Shown: one piece after another, positions 43,713-47,554 of the stretch
Position numbering within the stretch: position 1 is the stretch's first letter
Layout: every line of letters starts with the position of its first letter
The notes under the pieces: generated by a model
What the model was told of the DNA's origin: nothing
The model's input: the letters and a program-made list of their open reading frames with translations, nothing else
The model's database searches: none
Made by a program: the position numbers and the translations under genes
Source: Roseomonas sp.
GTDB taxonomy: Bacteria; Pseudomonadota; Alphaproteobacteria; Acetobacterales; Acetobacteraceae
Direction of reading: 5' to 3'
Length of the DNA: 47,554 nt
NCBI GenBank assembly: GCA_020249465.1
Contig: JADCFP010000124.1
Span: forward strand, 1-47,554

Positions 43713-46175
43713 TCAACCTGGCGGCGCGGCGGGGTTTTCCGGCCAGGCATGTTTCGGATAGCGCCCGCGCATTTCCTTCCGCACCTCCGCCCAGCTTCCC
43801 GCCCAAAAGGCGGCCAGATCTCCGGTTATGGCGATGGGCTGCCCGGCCGGTGAGAGCAACGCCACCTGCAAAGGAACGCGCCCAGCAGCGAGCAAAGGCA
43901 AGCCCGGCAGACCAAACAAATGCTGCGCGCGGGCTTCAAGCGTTGGCACATCACGCGCGTAATCAATCGCGGCACTCCGACCGCCAGGCAGCGCGAGCCT
44001 TGCGGGCAGGGCCTGATCCAGCACCCGACGCGCTTCCCAAGGCAAAAGGCCAAGCAGGATCTGGGCAAGATCAAGCCCCGCCAATTCCTGCAAGCGCGTG
44101 AGGCCCGAGAGATGCGGCGCCAACCAATCCAGTACTGAAACGATCAGTGCTTCATCGGATAAATTAGGCCAGGCATCGCCTTCCACCTGCCGCATCCAGC
44201 CAATCCGCGCGCGGGTTTGCCGTGCCGTTTCATTCCAAGGCAGATCGCGCAAGCCGCGCTGAGCCACGGCTTCAGCAAGTGCCGCCGCCATCGCCGTCGG
44301 GTCCGCTTGCGGCAGCGGCGCTTCTTCCAGAACCAGCGGGCCAAAGCGCAGCCGCCGACGCGCGAGCACAGCGCCGCTGCGCGCATCAAACGCCGCGCCT
44401 TCCTCCCGCCGCAGCCTTTCGGGGAAGCGGGCTTCCAGCACGGCGCGTTCAATGGGTGCTGCCATACGGATGCGCGCTTCGGTCCCCGCGATTTCCAGAT
44501 CAGCCACGGCAAGCAAAGGCGCCTTGGCGAGCGGATCAATGCCGGTGATGCGCGCCCCCTGGCCTGAGGCCAAGCGAAAGGCGCCATCCATCGCACCGCG
44601 CTTGGCCGCGATGCGGTCCGGGAAGCCCGCTGCCAGCAAGGCGCCGGCATCGCCATCGGCGGCCACGCCATTTCCAATGCCAAGCCGGCGCCGATGCAGG
44701 CTGGCGGCACGGCGAATGCGCTGCACCGCGCCGCGATCCGCCGCGGCGTGATCGCCGCCCGCCAGCAGATCAAGGCGCAAGCCGATATCCGCCAGCGCTT
44801 CCCGCCCGCGCAGGGGATCGCGTTCTTCCAAAAGGGCTGCGAGTTCGGCGGCGAGTGCCTTCTCCGCATTGCCCTCCGCCGCCAGCATCATCCGCGCGAG
44901 CCTCGGATGCGTGCCCATCCGCGCCATGCGCCGGCCGGTTTCCGTGATGCGCCCAGCCTCATCCAATGCGTCCAGATCGCGCAGCAAGCAGCGCGCGGCG
45001 GCCATTGTCCCGGTCGGTGGCGCATCCAGAAAGGCGAGCGCACCTGGCTCCGCCCCCCAAGCAGCGCAGCCCAAGGCAAGGCCGGAAAGCTCCGCTTCCA
45101 GAATCTCTGGCCGATCCGCCTGCGGCAGGCCGCGATGCAAAGCTTCCGTCCAAAGCCGGATCGCCACCCCTGGCGCGGTGCGCCCGGCACGGCCGGCGCG
45201 TTGTTCCGCGGCTGCCTTGCCGATGCGAAGCGTCACCAGCCGCGAAAGCCCGCTTGCGGCATCCAACCTTGGCGCGCGGCGATAGCCGCCATCCACCACA
45301 ATGCGCACACCGGGCACGGTCAGCGATGTCTCGGCGATGGAGGTCGCCAGCACCACCTTGCGCTGCCCATCCGGTGCCGGGTTCAGCGCCAAATCCTGTT
45401 CCGCCGGCGGCAATTCGCCATGCAAGGGCAGCACGAGCGCATTGAGCCCACCCAGCCTTTCGGCGGTGCGGCGAATCTCGCCCCAGCCCGGCAGGAAGGC
45501 CAGCACATCACCGGGGTGGGACGTCAGCGCTTCACGGATCGCACTCGCCATGGCCTCGGGCAGGTCGCGCGGGTCGCGCAAATCCCGCGCACGGTGGCAG
45601 ATTTCGACAGGAAAAGCGCGGCCCAGGCTTTCAATGACCGGGGCAGGGGTGCCGCCTTCCGCCATCAGCCCAGCGAAGCTCGCGCCATCCAGGGTGGCGG
45701 ACATGGCAAGCAGGCGCAGTTCGGGGCGAAGTGCGCGTTGCAGATCAAGCGCCAAGGCCAGTGCCAAATCAGTATCCAGATTGCGTTCATGCGCTTCGTC
45801 GAAAAGGATCGCGGAGACACCTTCAAGCCCAGGATCACTTTGCAGCCGGCGCACCAGCAGGCCTTCCGTCACCACCTCAACCCGCGTGCGGTCGGAAAAT
45901 TGCCGATCGAGCCGCGTGGCAAGGCCGATGGTGCCGCCCGGTTGGTCTTCCCCGATCAGGGAGGCCATGCGGCGCGCGGCAGCGCGTGCGGCAACACGGC
46001 GCGGTTCCAAAACCAGAATGCGCCCTTCGGCGGCCCAGGCTTCTTCCATCAGCGCCAAGGGCACAATGGTGGTCTTGCCCGCGCCGGGGGGCGCGATCAG
46101 CACGGCGTTGGAAGAAGCGCTCAGCGCAGCGCGCAGCGCCGGCAACGCTTCAGAGACAGGCAATTCAGGGAGCAT
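43713..46175 (-). CDS. hrpB: ATP-dependent RNA helicase HrpB
   Basis: DEAH-box helicase of the HrpA/HrpB group, 820 residues, normal HrpB size. Motif I GAGKTT (31-36), motif II DEAH (126-129), motif III MSATLDG, motif VI QRAGRAGRT, then the helicase-associated domain and the HrpB-specific C-terminal domain ending near RYPKHAWPENP. ATG 46175 gives MLPELPVSEALPAL, the family start. Its physiological role is not well known. Confidence 0.95.
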   Translation of the reverse strand: MLPELPVSEALPALRAALSASSNAVLIAPPGAGKTTIVPLALMEEAWAAEGRILVLEPRRVAARAAARRMASLIGEDQPGGTIGLATRLDRQFSDRTRVEVVTEGLLVRRLQSDPGLEGVSAILFDEAHERNLDTDLALALALDLQRALRPELRLLAMSATLDGASFAGLMAEGGTPAPVIESLGRAFPVEICHRARDLRDPRDLPEAMASAIREALTSHPGDVLAFLPGWGEIRRTAERLGGLNALVLPLHGELPPAEQDLALNPAPDGQRKVVLATSIAETSLTVPGVRIVVDGGYRRAPRLDAASGLSRLVTLRIGKAAAEQRAGRAGRTAPGVAIRLWTEALHRGLPQADRPEILEAELSGLALGCAAWGAEPGALAFLDAPPTGTMAAARCLLRDLDALDEAGRITETGRRMARMGTHPRLARMMLAAEGNAEKALAAELAALLEERDPLRGREALADIGLRLDLLAGGDHAAADRGAVQRIRRAASLHRRRLGIGNGVAADGDAGALLAAGFPDRIAAKRGAMDGAFRLASGQGARITGIDPLAKAPLLAVADLEIAGTEARIRMAAPIERAVLEARFPERLRREEGAAFDARSGAVLARRRLRFGPLVLEEAPLPQADPTAMAAALAEAVAQRGLRDLPWNETARQTRARIGWMRQVEGDAWPNLSDEALIVSVLDWLAPHLSGLTRLQELAGLDLAQILLGLLPWEARRVLDQALPARLALPGGRSAAIDYARDVPTLEARAQHLFGLPGLPLLAAGRVPLQVALLSPAGQPIAITGDLAAFWAGSWAEVRKEMRGRYPKHAWPENPAAPPG

Positions 46176-46245
46176 GGGTGGGGCAATGCGACAAGGATCA
46201 CCCCCATGTGACGCGCCAGCTTCGCGCAATCAAGCGCTGCTTATG

Positions 46246-46578
46246 TCAGCGCGGCCCTGGGCCTGGGCGCGGCGGCATAGGGCCTGGGTTATTGGGGAAA
46301 TTCGGCGGATTGACCCAAACCCCGCCAATCGGCGGGGAATAGCCCGGCTGCTGCACGATATTGGGATCGGGCGGGCAATTCGGGCGATTAATGCCGCAAT
46401 CCCAGGCGAAGCGATCCGGCCGCCCGGTCATGCTGCCGCCGGGGATGAAGCGGCAGGCGCATTGCTTGCCGGCCATGCAGGCCAATTGCCCTTCTCGGGC
46501 TTCGGTGCATTGCGGTGGTTCCTGCGCCGCCAGCGGCAGCGAGAAGACCAGAAAACCAGCCAGGAGGATTTTACGCAT
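46246..46578 (-). CDS. Small secreted Cys- and Pro-rich protein
   Basis: 110 residues. Signal peptide MRKILLAGFLVFSLPLAAQE; the mature N-terminal half has six cysteines (in PPQCTEAREGQLACMAGKQC, CRF, DCG and NCP), suggesting disulfides; the C-terminal third is a Pro/Gly/Asn-rich tail (YSPPIGG, NPPNFPNNPGP). No family recognised. AGGA-containing sequence is weak; a TTAA-N7-CTAA box lies 23 bp upstream of the ATG. Divergent from the DsbD-like gene. Confidence 0.75.
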   Translation of the reverse strand: MRKILLAGFLVFSLPLAAQEPPQCTEAREGQLACMAGKQCACRFIPGGSMTGRPDRFAWDCGINRPNCPPDPNIVQQPGYSPPIGGVWVNPPNFPNNPGPMPPRPGPGPR

Positions 46579-46600
46579 GATGCAGCCTCGCCGGTAAAGA

Positions 46601-46615
46601 TTAACCAATACCTAA
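46601..46615 (-). promoter_or_regulatory. CtrA-like box
   Basis: TTAACCAATACCTAA, that is TTAA-N7-CTAA, differs by one base from the alphaproteobacterial CtrA consensus TTAA-N7-TTAA. It lies in the 100-bp divergent promoter region of the small secreted protein and the DsbD-like gene. Confidence 0.35.
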
Positions 46616-46678
46616 CGCGCCGAGCCTATTCTCATTTCCGGGCTTGCACCAAGCCCCTTTCGCGCCCCTTTATGGGCC

Positions 46679-47554
46679 ATGCGCTTCATCGCTGCCCTTA
46701 TCGCGCTTCTGATCCTGCCCTGGCTGCCGGCGCGGGCGCTGGAATCTGCCGCGCAGGAAAGCCCGCGGGCGCGCGTCACGCTGGTGGCGGATCATTTGGC
46801 CATTGCGCCGGGGCGGGCGTTCCAGCTTGGGCTTCGCATCCGGCTCGCACAGCGCTGGCATAGCTATTGGCGCCATGCCGGGGATGCCGGCGCGCCCACG
46901 GAAATTTCCCTGACCCTGCCCGAGGGGAGCGAGGCCAGCCCCATAGCCTGGCCCATCCCGCAAGCGATCCCCTTCGGCCCGCTGATGAGCTTTGGCTATT
47001 ACGGGGAAGTGGTGCTGCCGATCCGCATCACCCCGCCGGCAGGGCTGCGTGCGGGTCAGGTATTCAGTATCTCGGCTGAGGCGACCTGGCTTGTTTGCGA
47101 TGATGTCTGCATCCCGGAGGAAGGCAGCTTCCGGCTTGATCTGCCGGTGGCGGCTGAAGCGCAGGCAAACCCCAATCTGACGCCGCTTTTCGCCACCGCC
47201 GCCGCAGCCCTGCCGCGCCCTTCACCCTGGCAGGCGAGCGCCACGATCCAGGGCGATGCTTTGCGGCTGCGGCTGACCGGTCCTGGCCTTGGGCGGGAGA
47301 GCCTCAAGGACGCGCTGTTCATCCCGGGCCTTGGCGGGCTGTTGGATCACCCCGCGCCACAAAGCCTGACCCAAGGGCCGGATTGGCTGGAGTTGACCCT
47401 GAAACGCGCCGAACGCCCGGAAAACCACGCGCAACTTGAAGGCGTGCTGCTGGTGACCGACCAGGGCGGCCGGCGGCTGGGTTATGAAATCGCAACACCC
47501 CTGCTGTCAGGCGCGGCCTTCCTGCCGCTGTGGCAGGCGCTGATTTTTGCGCTG
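46679..47554 (+). CDS. DsbD/ScsB-like thiol-disulfide interchange protein, 3' end off window
   Basis: 292 codons, open to the right edge. Signal peptide (FIAALIALLILPWLPARA), then an exported N-terminal domain with LRIRLAQRWHSYWRHAGDAG and the redox-type motif TWLVCDDVCIPEEGSF, which matches the periplasmic domain of alphaproteobacterial ScsB/DsbD. The last residues (PLWQALIFAL) begin the first membrane span of the electron-transfer core. The start ATG 46679 follows the hydrophobic-signal rule; ribosome site weak. Confidence 0.85.
   Translation, partial: MRFIAALIALLILPWLPARALESAAQESPRARVTLVADHLAIAPGRAFQLGLRIRLAQRWHSYWRHAGDAGAPTEISLTLPEGSEASPIAWPIPQAIPFGPLMSFGYYGEVVLPIRITPPAGLRAGQVFSISAEATWLVCDDVCIPEEGSFRLDLPVAAEAQANPNLTPLFATAAAALPRPSPWQASATIQGDALRLRLTGPGLGRESLKDALFIPGLGGLLDHPAPQSLTQGPDWLELTLKRAERPENHAQLEGVLLVTDQGGRRLGYEIATPLLSGAAFLPLWQALIFAL

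Overview
The window is high-GC alphaproteobacterial chromosome. Gene content and order point to Rhodospirillales/Acetobacteraceae (Roseomonas-like): tctC/Bug-type binding proteins without partner permeases, a phasin, clpS-clpA, the leuA-mreBCD-mrdA-rodA neighbourhood, and a long pyrH-to-lpxI envelope cluster. This taxonomic call is an inference; no rRNA or tRNA gene is visible. Most genes are packed as operons with 4-bp ATGA or GTGA stop/start overlaps.

Layout. (1) 1-9328, minus strand: aroQ-accB-accC, then leuA, then mreB-mreC-mreD-mrdA-rodA (rodA runs off the left edge). Upstream of leuA is an unlisted 33-codon leader ORF rich in rare leucine codons, apparently on a leaderless transcript, followed by alternative hairpins: a leucine attenuator. 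(2) 9439-17102: thiS-thiG, aat, an Lrp/AsnC regulator, an EamA permease, a Bug binding protein coupled to a 2-hydroxyacid dehydrogenase, a MraY/WecA-type glycosylphosphotransferase and a D,D-carboxypeptidase. (3) 17103-25799: a phasin with TGC-rich PhaR-like sites, clpS-clpA, yjbQ, a phytanoyl-CoA-dioxygenase-like gene divergent from a second Bug protein, and an operon of GST, glyoxalase-like protein and FkbM methyltransferase. (4) 25990-27893: a visibly AT-richer island between two insertion-sequence remnants (IS3 and IS256). It carries a decayed three-gene operon: exported c-type cytochrome (in-frame stop), exported phytochelatin-synthase-like peptidase (frameshift), and a third gene whose 3' end is replaced by transposase sequence. 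(5) 27897-39958, minus: pyrH-frr-uppS-cdsA-dxr-rseP-bamA-skp-lpxD-fabZ-lpxA-lpxI-gloA, the isoprenoid/phospholipid/outer-membrane/lipid A assembly line. The island abuts its 3' end, where lpxB might be expected. (6) 40123-47554: a small secreted protein, an OmpR-type two-component system, a DegP/HtrA protease, the helicase HrpB, another small secreted protein, and the start of a DsbD/ScsB-like gene cut by the right edge.

Two dispersed intergenic elements were found: a 75-bp double-hairpin repeat (6936-7010 and 11746-11820) and a 34-bp hairpin (18027-18060 and 21057-21090) whose stems differ by compensating changes. The best candidates for something not yet described are the IS-bounded cytochrome/phytochelatin-synthase-like operon and the leaderless leuA attenuator.
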